DNA of 61,950 nt from Ramlibacter sp. (GTDB lineage Bacteria; Pseudomonadota; Gammaproteobacteria; Burkholderiales; Burkholderiaceae_C): the NCBI GenBank assembly GCA_012729605.1, contig JAAYCV010000071.1, forward strand, positions 1-61,950, read 5' to 3'. Shown here one piece after another: positions 45,845-55,710 of the stretch. Position numbers and translations under genes: made by a program. The first letter of the stretch is position 1. Each line of letters starts with the position of its first letter. Under the pieces are notes generated by a model. It had not been told where the DNA came from. It did no database searches and worked only from the letters and a program-made list of their open reading frames with translations.

Positions 45845-46834
45845 ATGCAAGTCCCTGATCCCCGAATCGATCCCCAGGCCTGGGCCCGCCTCAAGCCCCA
45901 TGTGCGCGATCTGCTGATCCGCATCAACCGCCATCCGCGCCCGCCAATGGAAACGCTGCCGGTGGAGGAAGCGCGTGCCGCCTATGCCGGCGGCTCCGGC
46001 GTGCTCGAAATTCCGGCGCCGCAGCTGGCGCGTATCGAGGATTTCACGATGCCGGCGCGTGACGGCTACCCGATGCCGGCGCGCCTGTACGTCGCCACGA
46101 CCGAACAGCAGGGCGTGCTGCCGGTGCTGCTGTTCTTCCATGGCGGCGGCTTTCTGGTCGGCAGCGTGGATACGCATGACACGCTGTGCCGCGCGCTGGC
46201 GCAGCACAGCGGCTGCGCCGTGGTATCGGTCGATTACCGGCTCGGCCCGGAATACAAGTTCCCGGTGGCTTTCGAGGACGCCTGGGACAGCCTGGCCTGG
46301 CTGCATGAACATGGCGCCGTGCTCGGTCTGGATCCGGAACGCATCGCCGTGGGCGGCGACAGCGCCGGTGGCACGCTGGCAGCGGGCTGCGCCGTGCAGG
46401 CGCGCGATGCCGGTCTGCCGCTGCGCTTGCAGCTGTTGTTCTACCCGGGCATGCAGGAGGCAGCGCTGACGCCATCGCGCCGCGCATACGCTTACGGCTT
46501 CCTGCTGACCGAGCCGCAGATCCAGTGGATGTTCAACAGCTATGTCACCGAGCCGGATGAGTTCATGGACTGGCGCTTTGCCCCGGTGCATGCCGACGAT
46601 GTCGATGGCGTGGCGCCGGCCTGGATCGGCCTGGCCGAATGCGATCCCATCTTTGACGATAGCATGATGTGGGCAGATCGCTTGCGCATGGCCGGTGTGC
46701 CAGTCGAGCTGGAGATCTACCACGGCACCATCCACGAGTTCATCAAGATGGGTCGTGCCATTCCCGAAGCTCTGCTCGCGCATCGCGATGCCGCTGCTGC
46801 CTTGCGCGCCGCCTTGCAGCCGGAGCTGGCATGA
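45845..46834 (+). CDS. Alpha/beta hydrolase of the hormone-sensitive lipase family
   Basis: A 329-residue esterase of family IV. It has the oxyanion motif FFHGGGFLVGS, the nucleophile motif GGDSAGGTLA, and the rest of the triad in ECDPIFDD (Asp) and GTIHEFI (His). No signal peptide is seen. Its stop overlaps the start of the acetyltransferase gene (ATGA), and the patatin gene ends 6 bp upstream. Substrates are probably short-chain esters. Confidence 0.92.
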   Translation: MQVPDPRIDPQAWARLKPHVRDLLIRINRHPRPPMETLPVEEARAAYAGGSGVLEIPAPQLARIEDFTMPARDGYPMPARLYVATTEQQGVLPVLLFFHGGGFLVGSVDTHDTLCRALAQHSGCAVVSVDYRLGPEYKFPVAFEDAWDSLAWLHEHGAVLGLDPERIAVGGDSAGGTLAAGCAVQARDAGLPLRLQLLFYPGMQEAALTPSRRAYAYGFLLTEPQIQWMFNSYVTEPDEFMDWRFAPVHADDVDGVAPAWIGLAECDPIFDDSMMWADRLRMAGVPVELEIYHGTIHEFIKMGRAIPEALLAHRDAAAALRAALQPELA

Positions 46835-47304
46835 AGACCCTGCCTGACCATGTCTGCCAGCTCGGTAGCTGGGAGGATCTGCGTGAAGCGGCAATGCAGG
46901 TGCGCGATGCTGTCTTCGTGCAGGAGCAGGGCTTTACGCACGACGAGGAATACGATGCACTGGACGCCGACGCCTTGCATCTGGTGATTCGCGATGCTAG
47001 CGGTGTGGTGCTGGCTACGGCGCGCCTGCTGCGGGAGCCAGTGGCCGAGGGTGAACCGCCCACTGGCCGCATCGGCCGTGTCGCCGTGATGCAACCCGCT
47101 CGCGGCCAGGGCTGGGGCCGTCAGCTGCTGCTGGTGTTGCAGGAGCAGGCGCTTCAGCGCGGTGACCAGCGTCTGGTGCTGGGAGCGCAGCAGGTGGCCG
47201 CGCCGTTCTATGCGCAACTGGGCTACCAGCGTACGCCGCATACCTATGACGAGGGTGGCATCCCGCATGTGCAGATGGTGCTGGACATGACAAGACCGTC
47301 ATGA
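46831..47304 (+). CDS. GNAT-family N-acetyltransferase (ElaA-like)
   Basis: A 157-residue GNAT protein. The N-terminus (AAMQVRDAVFVQEQGFTHDEEYDALDAD contains the pattern VRxxVFVxEQ) and the acetyl-CoA loop RVAVMQPARGQGWGRQLL are typical of the ElaA/YitI-like group of uncharacterised acetyltransferases. The substrate cannot be predicted. The ATG overlaps the stop of the esterase gene by 4 bases, so the two are coupled. Confidence 0.85.
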   Translation: MKTLPDHVCQLGSWEDLREAAMQVRDAVFVQEQGFTHDEEYDALDADALHLVIRDASGVVLATARLLREPVAEGEPPTGRIGRVAVMQPARGQGWGRQLLLVLQEQALQRGDQRLVLGAQQVAAPFYAQLGYQRTPHTYDEGGIPHVQMVLDMTRPS

Positions 47305-47325
47305 TGCCGGGTGAGAATGGCCACC

Positions 47326-48534
47326 ATGTCTGAACTGTCCCATCCTGATACCTCCGATTCCTCTCTGCAACGCGCCTGGCAGGTGCTGCTGGTATTCCTG
47401 CGTCTCGGGCTGACCTCGTTTGGCGGTCCTAGCGCGCATCTGGGCTATTTCCGTGAAGCCTTTGTGGAGCGTCTGCGTTGGCTGGACGACAAAGCCTATG
47501 GCGATCTGGTGGCGCTGTGCCAGTTCCTGCCCGGCCCGGCCAGCAGCCAGGTCGGTATGGGGATCGGCCTGATGCGCGCCGGCCATCTGGGCGCGCTGGC
47601 GGCGTGGATCGGCTTCACCATGCCATCGGCGATCGTGCTGATCCTGGCGGCGCTGGGGCTGACACAGTGGGGCGGCATGCCGCACGGGCTGATCCAGGGC
47701 CTGAAACTGGCGGCGGTGGCCGTGGTGGCGCATGCGGTCTGGGGCATGGCGCAGACCTTTTGCAAGGGGCTGCCGGAGCGCGTGCTGATGCTGCTGATGA
47801 CGGTGGCGGTGCTGCTGACGCCGCAATGGCCGGCACTGGTGCTCCTGTTCCTGCTGCTGGCCGGACTGGCTGGCTATGCGCTGCTGCGTAGCGCACCGGC
47901 CCAGCCCGGGGCGGCCATGACGGTGCCGCTGTCGCGCCGACAGGCGCTGTTCTGGCTATTGGCGTTTGCCGTGCTGCTGGCACTGGCCTGGCTACCCTGG
48001 CCGGACCTGCATGCCAGCCTGGCGGCCGCGTTCTACCGCGCCGGCAGCCTGGTGTTTGGTGGCGGCCACGTGGTGCTGCCGTTGCTGGAAACCGAAGTCG
48101 TGCAACGCGGCTGGCTTGATGCCGACACCTTCCTCGCTGGCTATGGCCTGACGCAGGCGGTGCCGGGTCCGCTGTTCACCTTTGCCGCTTTTCTGGGTGC
48201 GGCCATGGACGCGCCGCTGGGCGGCTGGTGGGCCGGCCTGCTGGCCTTGCTGGCGATCTTCCTGCCAGCCTATCTGCTGATCGTTGGTGCGCTGCCGTTC
48301 TGGGAGCAGTGGCGCCATCTGGCCGGTCTGCGCGCTGCGCTGCAGGGCGTGAATGCGGCGGTGGTCGGGCTGCTGCTGGCGGCCTTGCTGCAGCAGGGCG
48401 CGCTGGCTCTGCGCCAGCCACTCGACGGCGTGCTGGTCCTGCTGGCCTGGGTGCTGTTGCGCCGCCATGTGCCGCCCTGGCTGGTGGTGCTGTTGTCCGG
48501 TCTGGCCGGCTTGTTGCTGCAGAGCTGGCGATAA
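47326..48534 (+). CDS. chrA: Chromate transporter ChrA (two-domain)
   Basis: A membrane protein of about 402 residues of the CHR family, with two homologous halves. The first half has FLRLGLTSFGGPSAHLGYF and LCQFLPGPASSQVGMGIG, the second FYRAGSLVFGGGHVVLPLLE and LTQAVPGPLFTFAAFLG. ChrA proteins export chromate, though many homologues have other anion substrates. The ATG at 47326 was preferred over 47317 because GGGTGAG is too close to the latter. It follows the acetyltransferase gene by about 20 bp. Confidence 0.92.
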   Translation: MSELSHPDTSDSSLQRAWQVLLVFLRLGLTSFGGPSAHLGYFREAFVERLRWLDDKAYGDLVALCQFLPGPASSQVGMGIGLMRAGHLGALAAWIGFTMPSAIVLILAALGLTQWGGMPHGLIQGLKLAAVAVVAHAVWGMAQTFCKGLPERVLMLLMTVAVLLTPQWPALVLLFLLLAGLAGYALLRSAPAQPGAAMTVPLSRRQALFWLLAFAVLLALAWLPWPDLHASLAAAFYRAGSLVFGGGHVVLPLLETEVVQRGWLDADTFLAGYGLTQAVPGPLFTFAAFLGAAMDAPLGGWWAGLLALLAIFLPAYLLIVGALPFWEQWRHLAGLRAALQGVNAAVVGLLLAALLQQGALALRQPLDGVLVLLAWVLLRRHVPPWLVVLLSGLAGLLLQSWR

Positions 48535-48641
48535 GCATATGACTGATCTGTCCGAGCCGGGTCATGGACAGGCCGGCGTAAGGTGCTAGCATCGGATACT
48601 TTCCGCCAACACAAGAATCCCCCTGACCCGAGGAGACACCC

Positions 48642-49934
48642 ATGTCACTGGATCCGTCCAAGTTCAAGTCCGAAACCCTGGCGCTGCATGCCGGCTACCA
48701 GTCCGATCCGACCACGCGCTCTGCCGCCGTGCCGATCTACCAGACCACCTCCTACACCTTTGACGACACCCAGCACGGTGCCGACCTGTTCGACCTGAAG
48801 GTGGCCGGCAACATCTACACCCGCATCACCAACCCGACCAGCAGCGTGCTGGAGCAGCGCATTGCCGCCATGGAAGGTGGCGTGGGCGCACTGGCAGTGG
48901 CCTCCGGCATGGTGGCGATCACCTACGCGATCCAGACGATTGCCGAAGCCGGCGACAACATCATCAGCTCGGCGCGCCTCTACGGTGGCACCTACAACCT
49001 GTTTGCCCACACGCTGCCGCAGTACGGCATTGAAGTGCGTTTTGCCGATCCGGATCGTCCGGAAGACTTTGCCGCGCTGATCGACGACAAGACCAAGGCA
49101 GTGTTCTGCGAGTCCATCGGCAACCCGCTGGGCAACGTCACCGATTTGGCCAGGCTGGCCGAGGTGGCGCATGCCGCCGGTGTGCCGCTGATCGTCGACA
49201 ACACCGTGCCCAGCCCGTTCCTGTGCCGTCCGTTCGAGCATGGTGCCGACATCGTCGTGCATTCGCTGACCAAGTACATCGGTGGCCATGGCACCAGCCT
49301 GGGTGGCATCATCGTGGACAGTGGCAAGTTCCCCTGGGCCGAGCACAAGGCACGCTTCCGCCGCCTGAACGAGCCGGAAGTGAGCTACCACGGCGTGGTC
49401 TATACCGAAGCCCTGGGCCCGGCAGCCTATATCGGCCGTGCCCGCACCGTGCCACTGCGCAACATGGGCGCGGCGATCAGCCCGCTCAACAGCTTCCTGA
49501 TCCTGCAGGGCCTGGAAACGCTGGCCCTGCGCATGGAGCGCATCGGCCAGAACGCGCTCAAGATCGCCGAGTTCCTGCAGAACCATCCCAAGGTCAACTG
49601 GGTCAACTACGCCGGCCTGTCCAGCCACAAGGACAACGCGCTGGTGCAGAAGTACATGGCTGGCAACGCTTCCGGCATCATGAGCTTTGGCGTCAAGGGC
49701 GGCCGCGAAGCCGGTGCGCGCTTCCAGGACGCGTTGCAGCTGATCCTGCGCCTGGTCAACATCGGTGACGCCAAGACCCTGGCCACGCACCCGGCCAGCA
49801 CCACGCACCGCCAGCTGTCCGCCGAGGAACTGGAAAAGGCCGGCGTGTCCGAAGACATGATCCGCCTGTCGATCGGCATCGAGCATATCGATGACCTGAT
49901 CGCGGATCTGGAGCAGGCCCTGGCTGTGGCTTGA
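48642..49934 (+). CDS. metY: O-acetylhomoserine sulfhydrylase
   Basis: PLP enzyme of the Cys/Met metabolism family that makes homocysteine from O-acetylhomoserine and sulfide. The 430-residue protein has the long-form features: ETLALHAGYQSDPTTRSAAVP with PIYQTTSYTF, YTRITNPT, the PLP lysine in VHSLTKYIGGHG, and LATHPASTTHRQL near the end. An AGGAGA site precedes the ATG. I looked for a SAM-type riboswitch in the 107-bp upstream gap and did not see one. A perfect 14-bp terminator follows. Confidence 0.93.
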   Translation: MSLDPSKFKSETLALHAGYQSDPTTRSAAVPIYQTTSYTFDDTQHGADLFDLKVAGNIYTRITNPTSSVLEQRIAAMEGGVGALAVASGMVAITYAIQTIAEAGDNIISSARLYGGTYNLFAHTLPQYGIEVRFADPDRPEDFAALIDDKTKAVFCESIGNPLGNVTDLARLAEVAHAAGVPLIVDNTVPSPFLCRPFEHGADIVVHSLTKYIGGHGTSLGGIIVDSGKFPWAEHKARFRRLNEPEVSYHGVVYTEALGPAAYIGRARTVPLRNMGAAISPLNSFLILQGLETLALRMERIGQNALKIAEFLQNHPKVNWVNYAGLSSHKDNALVQKYMAGNASGIMSFGVKGGREAGARFQDALQLILRLVNIGDAKTLATHPASTTHRQLSAEELEKAGVSEDMIRLSIGIEHIDDLIADLEQALAVA

Positions 49935-49971
49935 TGCCGCTGCCACCGGAGTGCCCGACGTACTCCGGACA

Positions 49972-50004
49972 GACAAAAGGCGAGGGTTTTCCTCGCCTTT
50001 TGTC
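49972..50004. terminator. Bidirectional terminator between metY and mltB
   Basis: A perfect 14-bp inverted repeat (49972-49985 with 49991-50004, 5-base loop) with an internal A4/T4 edge on each side. It can end both the metY (+) and mltB (-) transcripts. Confidence 0.9.
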
Positions 50005-50024
50005 GTTGTGCGGGGCTGGCCCGA

Positions 50025-51194
50025 TCAGCCGCCGCGGCGGATCACTTTCTCCACCTCATCGGCCAGATCGATCACTGATTGCGCGTAGTAGCTGCTGTTG
50101 TTGTAGCGCGTGATGACGTAGAAATTCTGCGTGCCGGCGCGGTAGCTGGATGGCGCGTTGCCGTTCTCCAGTTCGATCAGCGCCAGCTTCTGGTCAAAGC
50201 CACGCGGCAGCTCGACCACGGCACCCAGCTCGGCAAACTGCTGCGGCGTGAAGCTCGGCACGATGTCCGGGCCGAGCAGGGTGGGCAGCTGCAGGCGGCT
50301 GGTGTCGAAGCGCACATCGAACACCGGCTCCAGGCCGGTGACCCAGCCGTACTGCTTGAAGTAGTTGGCAACCGAGCCAATCGTGTCGACCGTGTTGTTG
50401 ATCAGGTCGATATGGCCGTCATCGTCAAAGTCCACCGCGTGCTTGACCCAGCTCGACGGCATGAACTGTGGCAGGCCCATGGCGCCGGCATAGCTGCCGC
50501 GCAGCGCCAGCGGATCGTCGCGGTTGTCCCAGGTCAGCTGCAGGTAATGGTCCAGTTCGCCCTGGAAGAAGGCATGGCGCTCGCGCGCACGCGGGTGCGC
50601 CTGCGGAAAGTCGAAAGTCAGCGTGGACAGCGTGTCGATCACGCGCATGTCGCCCTTGTTGCGGCCGTAAATGGTTTCCACGCCGATGATGCCGACGATG
50701 TACTTCATCGGCACGCCGTACTCGCGCTCGGCGCGCTGCAGCGTGGCCAGGTTCTGGCGCCAGAAATTGACGCCGGCGCGGATGCGGATCGGTTCGACAA
50801 AGCGGCTGCGATACACGCGCCAGTTGCGGCGCACGCCACGGCCCGCCGGCAGGATCAGGCGCGGCACGCTGGACAGGTAGTTGGCATTGCCGATGGCATT
50901 GCGTACCCAGGTTTCGGGCAGGCCGGTACGGCGCGCAATCTCGGGCACCTCCGCCATGGCATCGGCGCGCTGGGCATAGCTGCCATTCAGCGGCATGGGC
51001 TGCACCTGGCCGCTGCGGGCACGGCGCGGCTGTGCGTGGCTGGCCGGCTTCGCGGGTGTGGGCGCAGCCGAACTTTCCGTCTTGGTCGAGCCGCAGGCCG
51101 CCAGGCCAAGGGCGGCGGCACCAGTCAGGGCGCCCAGCAGCAGCAGGCGTTCACGTTGGGGAAGGGCAGGGGAAGAGGGCTGGAAGTCGGACAT
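50025..51194 (-). CDS. mltB: Membrane-bound lytic murein transglycosylase B
   Basis: A peptidoglycan-cleaving lipoprotein of the MltB/SltB group. The 389 residues begin with a lipoprotein signal (LLLLGALTGAAALGLAAC, lipobox LAAC), then a low-complexity linker and the catalytic domain with the active-site Glu in GIIGVETIYGRNKG, LTFDFPQAHPRARERHAFF, and the substrate-groove motif YAGAMGLPQFMPSSW followed by VDFDDDGHIDL, a likely Ca-binding loop. The start at 51194 is one of two possibilities (a TTG lies at 51221). It acts in the periplasm on the glycan strands. Confidence 0.92.
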   Translation of the reverse strand: MSDFQPSSPALPQRERLLLLGALTGAAALGLAACGSTKTESSAAPTPAKPASHAQPRRARSGQVQPMPLNGSYAQRADAMAEVPEIARRTGLPETWVRNAIGNANYLSSVPRLILPAGRGVRRNWRVYRSRFVEPIRIRAGVNFWRQNLATLQRAEREYGVPMKYIVGIIGVETIYGRNKGDMRVIDTLSTLTFDFPQAHPRARERHAFFQGELDHYLQLTWDNRDDPLALRGSYAGAMGLPQFMPSSWVKHAVDFDDDGHIDLINNTVDTIGSVANYFKQYGWVTGLEPVFDVRFDTSRLQLPTLLGPDIVPSFTPQQFAELGAVVELPRGFDQKLALIELENGNAPSSYRAGTQNFYVITRYNNSSYYAQSVIDLADEVEKVIRRGG

Positions 51195-51356
51195 GGTGGG
51201 CCAGGAAGGTTGGTCATGCAATTGCTTGTCAGCAGTGTAGCGGATGACGGCGGCCGGACGGGTGGGCGCTAGGGTTTCGCATGATTGTCACTCTCTCAAC
51301 AATCTATTAAACTGATAAGACTACAAAATGTTAACAAGAGACTTCGGAGACGGACA

Positions 51357-52313
51357 ATGGGCGCCACGGGCTACTATTTTCATAATGATTGCAAATTGCA
51401 CAATATGGGCGCCGGCCACCCGGAAGCCCCGGAACGCCTGGATGCCATTGAAGATCGCCTGCTGATCACCGGCGTGGCCGATGCGCTGGAGCGTCGTCAG
51501 CCCAACCCCGCCAACCTGGCCGAGATCAAGCTGGCTCATCGCCGCATGCATATTGCCGCCATGCGCGGCATGAGTGACTGGCTGGAAGAAGACGATATCG
51601 CCGCTGGTGATTCGCAGCACTTCTCGCTCGATACCGATACCTCCATGAACAGCAAGACCTACCGCGCTGCGCTGCTGGCAGCCGGTGCAGCCGTCGAGGC
51701 GGTCGATGCCGTGCTGGCCGGAGAACTGGAAAACGCCTTCTGCGCCGTGCGCCCGCCCGGCCACCATGCCTGCGGCGACAAGGCCATGGGTTTCTGCTTC
51801 TTCAACAACGTGGCGATTGCCGCCAAGTACGCCGTGGCGCGTCACGGCCTGGAGCGCGTCGCCATCATCGACTTTGACGTGCACCACGGCAACGGCACCG
51901 AAGACATCGTTGCCGGCGACGACCGCATCCTGATGGTCAGCTACTTCCAGCACCCGTTCTACCCCGAAGGTGGTTCGCTCAAGAACGACAACAACCTGCT
52001 CAACGTGCCGGTGCCGGCCTATACCAAGGGCATGGACATCCGCGAAGTGGTGGACGGCATCTGGATCCCGCGCCTGGACGAGTTCAAGCCGCAGCTGATC
52101 TTCATCTCGGCCGGTTTCGATGCCCACCGCGAAGACGACATGGGCCAGCTGGGTCTGGTCGAGTCCGACTTCCAGTGGATCACCAAGCGCATCAAGTATG
52201 TGGCGCAGCGCCACTGCGAAGGCCGCATCGTCAGCGTGCTGGAAGGCGGCTACAACCTGAGCTCGCTGGCGCGCAGCGTCGAGGCCCACGTGCGCGTATT
52301 GGCCGACGTCTGA
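51357..52313 (+). CDS. Histone deacetylase family protein (class II-like)
   Basis: A 318-residue zinc-dependent deacetylase of the HDAC/AcuC/acetylpolyamine amidohydrolase superfamily. Visible motifs are AGHPEAPERLDAI, the active-site RPPGHHA, the zinc ligands in DFDVHHGNG and SAGFDAHRED, and LEGGYNLSSLARS near the end. The bacterial substrate may be an acetylated protein or polyamine; sequence alone does not tell. GGAGA lies 7 bases before the ATG. It is divergent from mltB across 162 bp. Confidence 0.92.
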   Translation: MGATGYYFHNDCKLHNMGAGHPEAPERLDAIEDRLLITGVADALERRQPNPANLAEIKLAHRRMHIAAMRGMSDWLEEDDIAAGDSQHFSLDTDTSMNSKTYRAALLAAGAAVEAVDAVLAGELENAFCAVRPPGHHACGDKAMGFCFFNNVAIAAKYAVARHGLERVAIIDFDVHHGNGTEDIVAGDDRILMVSYFQHPFYPEGGSLKNDNNLLNVPVPAYTKGMDIREVVDGIWIPRLDEFKPQLIFISAGFDAHREDDMGQLGLVESDFQWITKRIKYVAQRHCEGRIVSVLEGGYNLSSLARSVEAHVRVLADV

Positions 52314-52448
52314 TCTGCCCCATCTGCTGAGCGCATCGGGCTGGCCTTGTGCCAGCCCTTGTTGTTTCTGCAGCCGGGCAGTGCGCTGACAGGGCGGGCC
52401 GGCATCGTGTGTGAGAATGCCTTTTTCATCATGACACGATAGCCCCCG

Positions 52449-53882
52449 ATGCAGAATGCCCACGCTTTTCTGGAGGACTGGATCCTCTGGTTCGATACCA
52501 TCAGCCGCCCCGATGTGCTGCAGCAGCTCGGACTGCTGCTGCTGATGGGGCTGATCGCCTACGGGCTGGTGCGCCTGCTGCGCCAGCGCGTGGAATCGAT
52601 CTGGCCGGCCACGGAAGAACGCCGCAGCCGTTCCGTGCTGTTTGGCCAGCGCCATTATGACGGCGTGCTGTTTCCGCTGCTGTGGCTGCTGCTGGCGTCG
52701 GCGGCGCCCTGGATGCTGGGCGTGGAAACACAGTATTCGGTGTTTCGCGTGGCGCTGCCGGTGTTGCTGGCCTTGGTACTGATTCGCCTGGGCGCCAAGC
52801 TCCTGCGCCTGGCCTATGAGGAAACACGCTGGGTGCGACTGGTGGAAAACACGATTTCCTGGGCGGTCTGGATCGTGGTGGTGCTGTGGATGTTTGGCGT
52901 GCTGCCTGTGATCCTGGAGCAGCTGGAACTGATCAGCTTCAAGATCGGCAGCAGCCAGTTCACCGTGCTGTCCTTCCTGCAGGGCGCTTTGCTGATTGCG
53001 ATGGCAGTGATGCTGTCGTTCTGGCTGGCCTCGCTGATCGAGCAGCGCCTGCTGCGCAACGCCATCGGCAATGAACTGTCCATGCGCAAGATCGCCAGCA
53101 ACATGATCAGAGCCGGTCTGGCGGTATTTGCCGTGATGCTGGCGATGTCGCTGGTCGGCATCGACCTGACCGTGTTGTCCGTGCTGGGCGGCGCATTGGG
53201 CGTCGGCATCGGCCTGGGCCTGCAGAAGCTGGCTGCCAACTATGTCAGCGGATTTGTGCTGCTGGCCGAGCGCAATATCCGCATCGGCGACTCCGTGGTG
53301 GTCGATGGCTTCAGTGGCAAGGTCACGGATATCCGGGCGCGCTACACGACCATTCGCTCTCTGTCTGGTGTGGAAGCGATACTGCCCAACGAGTTGATGG
53401 TCACGCAGCGTGTCGAGAACAATTCCCTGCATACGCGTGCGCTGACGGTATCGACCACGGTCACCGTGGCCTACGACAGCGACGCCGAACTGGTACGCCG
53501 CCTGCTGATCGAGGCCGCGCGCGATGTGCCGCGTGTGATCGGCGAAGCCAGTGTCAACCTATCGCGATTCAGTCCGGAGGGTCTGGAGTTCAGCCTGGGT
53601 ATCAAGGTGGAGGATCCTGATAATGGCACCGCCGGATTGTTCTCGGAAATCAATCGGCGTTTCCTCGAACGGGCGCGTGAACATGGCATAGAATTTCCTT
53701 TACCCAAGCGCCTGTACCCCGTACCCGAGGCAGGCGCCAGCACAGCACCTGGCGACACCCTGGCCGGGCTGGCGCTGCTGGCTGAAAAGGCCGGCGGACT
53801 GGATGCATTGTTGAGTCAGCTGGAAAAAAGCACTACCGTTCACAAAAAATCTGCGCAAATGCCGAATTCTTCAGTAGAATGA
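52449..53882 (+). CDS. MscS-family mechanosensitive channel
   Basis: A 477-residue inner-membrane protein. Predicted helices lie at about residues 27-45, 78-93, 103-118, 140-155, 183-198 and 216-250; the last forms the pore with the Gly/Ala pattern GGALGVGIGLGLQKLAANYVSGF. The beta domain follows (RIGDSVVVDGFSGKVTDI; ARYTTIRSLSGVEAILPNE), then an alpha/beta cytoplasmic domain. MscS channels relieve osmotic down-shock. It ends 86 bp before etfB. Confidence 0.92.
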   Translation: MQNAHAFLEDWILWFDTISRPDVLQQLGLLLLMGLIAYGLVRLLRQRVESIWPATEERRSRSVLFGQRHYDGVLFPLLWLLLASAAPWMLGVETQYSVFRVALPVLLALVLIRLGAKLLRLAYEETRWVRLVENTISWAVWIVVVLWMFGVLPVILEQLELISFKIGSSQFTVLSFLQGALLIAMAVMLSFWLASLIEQRLLRNAIGNELSMRKIASNMIRAGLAVFAVMLAMSLVGIDLTVLSVLGGALGVGIGLGLQKLAANYVSGFVLLAERNIRIGDSVVVDGFSGKVTDIRARYTTIRSLSGVEAILPNELMVTQRVENNSLHTRALTVSTTVTVAYDSDAELVRRLLIEAARDVPRVIGEASVNLSRFSPEGLEFSLGIKVEDPDNGTAGLFSEINRRFLERAREHGIEFPLPKRLYPVPEAGASTAPGDTLAGLALLAEKAGGLDALLSQLEKSTTVHKKSAQMPNSSVE

Positions 53883-53887
53883 CAATA

Positions 53888-53907
53888 AATTGACGTTTAC
53901 GTCAATT
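53888..53907. promoter_or_regulatory. Palindromic operator-like site upstream of etfBA
   Basis: A perfect inverted repeat AATTGACG-TTTA-CGTCAATT lies 61 bp before the etfB ATG. Such a dyad is typical of MerR- or TetR-family operators; the ACGTTTACGT core recalls sites I associate with LiuR-type control of acyl-CoA catabolic genes in proteobacteria. The binding protein is not known. Confidence 0.55.
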
Positions 53908-53968
53908 GCCACTCTGCGGGTGAATGAAGCACTTGCGAAACAAGTTTCAATAATCAGGAGATCACTTC

Positions 53969-54718
53969 ATGAAAGCACTGGTCGCAGTCAAGCGCGTGGT
54001 TGACTACAACGTCAAGGTCCGCGTCAAGTCTGACAATACGGGCGTGGATATTGCCAACGTCAAGATGAGCATGAACCCGTTTGACGAAATCGCGGTCGAA
54101 GAAGCCGTGCGTCTGAAAGAAAAGGGCATCGTGACCGAGGTCATCGCCGTGTCCTGCGGCCCGACCCAGGCACAGGAAACCCTGCGTACCGCCATGGCCA
54201 TCGGTGCCGACCGCGGCATCCTGGTCGAGTCCGCCGAAGAGCTGCAGCCGCTGGCCGTGGCCAAGCTGCTGAAGGCCGTCCAGGACAAGGAACAGGCCCA
54301 GCTGATCATCCTGGGCAAGCAGGCGATCGACGACGACTCCAACCAGGTGGGCCAGATGCTGGCTGCCCTGGCTGATCTGCCGCAAGCCACTTTCGCCAGC
54401 AAGGTCGAAGTGGCCGACGGCAAGGCTAGCGTCACGCGTGAAGTGGACGGCGGTCTGGAAACCATCTCCATCAGCCTGCCGGCCGTGGTCACCACCGACC
54501 TGCGCCTGAACGAGCCGCGCTATGTCACGCTGCCCAACATCATGAAGGCCAAGAAGAAGCCGATCGACACCCTGAAGCCGGAAGAGCTGGGCGTGGACGT
54601 GGCTTCCCGCCTGAAGACGCTGAAGGTGAGCGAGCCTGCCAAGCGCAGCGCCGGCATCACCGTGCCCGATGTCGCCACGCTGGTCGACAAGCTCAAGAAC
54701 GAAGCCAAGGTCATCTGA
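53969..54718 (+). CDS. etfB: Electron transfer flavoprotein beta subunit
   Basis: The small ETF subunit binds AMP and, with EtfA, accepts electrons from acyl-CoA dehydrogenases and passes them to ETF-ubiquinone oxidoreductase. The 249-residue protein has the usual start [19 protein letters not shown], the region [27 protein letters not shown], and the AMP-site segment [19 protein letters not shown] good AGGAGA site precedes the ATG. etfA follows after 35 bp. Confidence 0.97.
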   Translation: MKALVAVKRVVDYNVKVRVKSDNTGVDIANVKMSMNPFDEIAVEEAVRLKEKGIVTEVIAVSCGPTQAQETLRTAMAIGADRGILVESAEELQPLAVAKLLKAVQDKEQAQLIILGKQAIDDDSNQVGQMLAALADLPQATFASKVEVADGKASVTREVDGGLETISISLPAVVTTDLRLNEPRYVTLPNIMKAKKKPIDTLKPEELGVDVASRLKTLKVSEPAKRSAGITVPDVATLVDKLKNEAKVI

Positions 54719-54753
54719 TCAGGCCCCACAGCAAGAATCACAGGAGATAAGAC

Positions 54754-55686
54754 ATGACCGCACTCGTGATCGCAGAACACGACAATGCTTCCATCAAGGG
54801 CGCAACCCTGAACACCGTGACCGCCGCTGCCCAGTGTGGCGGTGAGGTGCACGTGCTGGTGGCTGGCAGCAACGCCGCTGCCGCTGCCCAGGCCGCCGCC
54901 CAGATCGCTGGCGTGAGCAAGGTGGTGCACGCTGATGGCGCCTCCCTGGCCGAAGGCCTGGCCGAGAACCTGACCGCCCAGGTGCTGGCCGTGGCCGGCG
55001 ACTACAGCCACATCCTGTTCCCGGCTACCGCCAGCGGCAAGAACGTGGCTCCGCGCGTGGCTGCCAAGCTCGACGTGGCCCAGATCAGTGACATCACCAA
55101 GGTCGACAGCGCCGACACCTTCGAGCGTCCGATCTACGCCGGCAACGCCATTGCCACCGTGCAGAGCACCGATGCCGTCAAGGTCATCACCGTGCGCTCC
55201 ACCGGCTTTGACGCCGCAGCCGCTACCGGTGGCAGCGCCGCTGTCGAATCCGTGGCTGCTGCCGCTGACAGCGGCAAGTCCAGCTTCGTCGGCCGCGAAG
55301 TGACCAAGTCCGACCGCCCCGAACTGACTGCCGCCAAGATCATCGTCTCCGGTGGCCGTGCCCTGGGCAGCGACGAGAAGTTCCAGGAAGTGCTGACCCC
55401 GCTGGCTGACAAGCTGAACGCCGCCATCGGTGCTTCCCGTGCTGCCGTCGATGCCGGCTACGCCCCGAACGACCTGCAGGTCGGCCAGACCGGCAAGATC
55501 GTGGCACCCGAGCTGTACATCGCACTGGGCATCTCCGGCGCCATCCAGCACCTGGCCGGCATGAAGGACAGCAAGGTGATCGTGGCCATCAACAAGGATC
55601 CCGAAGCGCCGATCTTCAGCGTGGCCGACTACGGCCTGGTGGCAGACCTGTTTACCGCCACGCCCGAACTGGTCAGCAAGCTGTAA
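54754..55686 (+). CDS. etfA: Electron transfer flavoprotein alpha subunit
   Basis: FAD-binding subunit of the heterodimeric ETF, 310 residues. The C-terminal FAD domain is clear: [53 protein letters not shown] and [21 protein letters not shown] terminator about 25 bp downstream separates it from the acyl-CoA dehydrogenase gene, which probably has its own promoter but is a likely electron donor. Confidence 0.97.
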   Translation: MTALVIAEHDNASIKGATLNTVTAAAQCGGEVHVLVAGSNAAAAAQAAAQIAGVSKVVHADGASLAEGLAENLTAQVLAVAGDYSHILFPATASGKNVAPRVAAKLDVAQISDITKVDSADTFERPIYAGNAIATVQSTDAVKVITVRSTGFDAAAATGGSAAVESVAAAADSGKSSFVGREVTKSDRPELTAAKIIVSGGRALGSDEKFQEVLTPLADKLNAAIGASRAAVDAGYAPNDLQVGQTGKIVAPELYIALGISGAIQHLAGMKDSKVIVAINKDPEAPIFSVADYGLVADLFTATPELVSKL

Positions 55687-55710
55687 TTGTCTGCCTGACT
55701 CAGGTCAATG

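Noticed and set aside
48535-48641. SAM-type riboswitch upstream of metY
   Set aside because: Only a 6-bp inverted repeat (CTGTCC/GGACAG) is visible; no conserved SAM-riboswitch core was recognised.
51321-53432. 703-codon minus-strand frame opposite the HDAC and MscS genes
   Set aside because: Gln/His/Arg-rich shadow translation with no domain; the plus-strand genes have intact catalytic and pore motifs.
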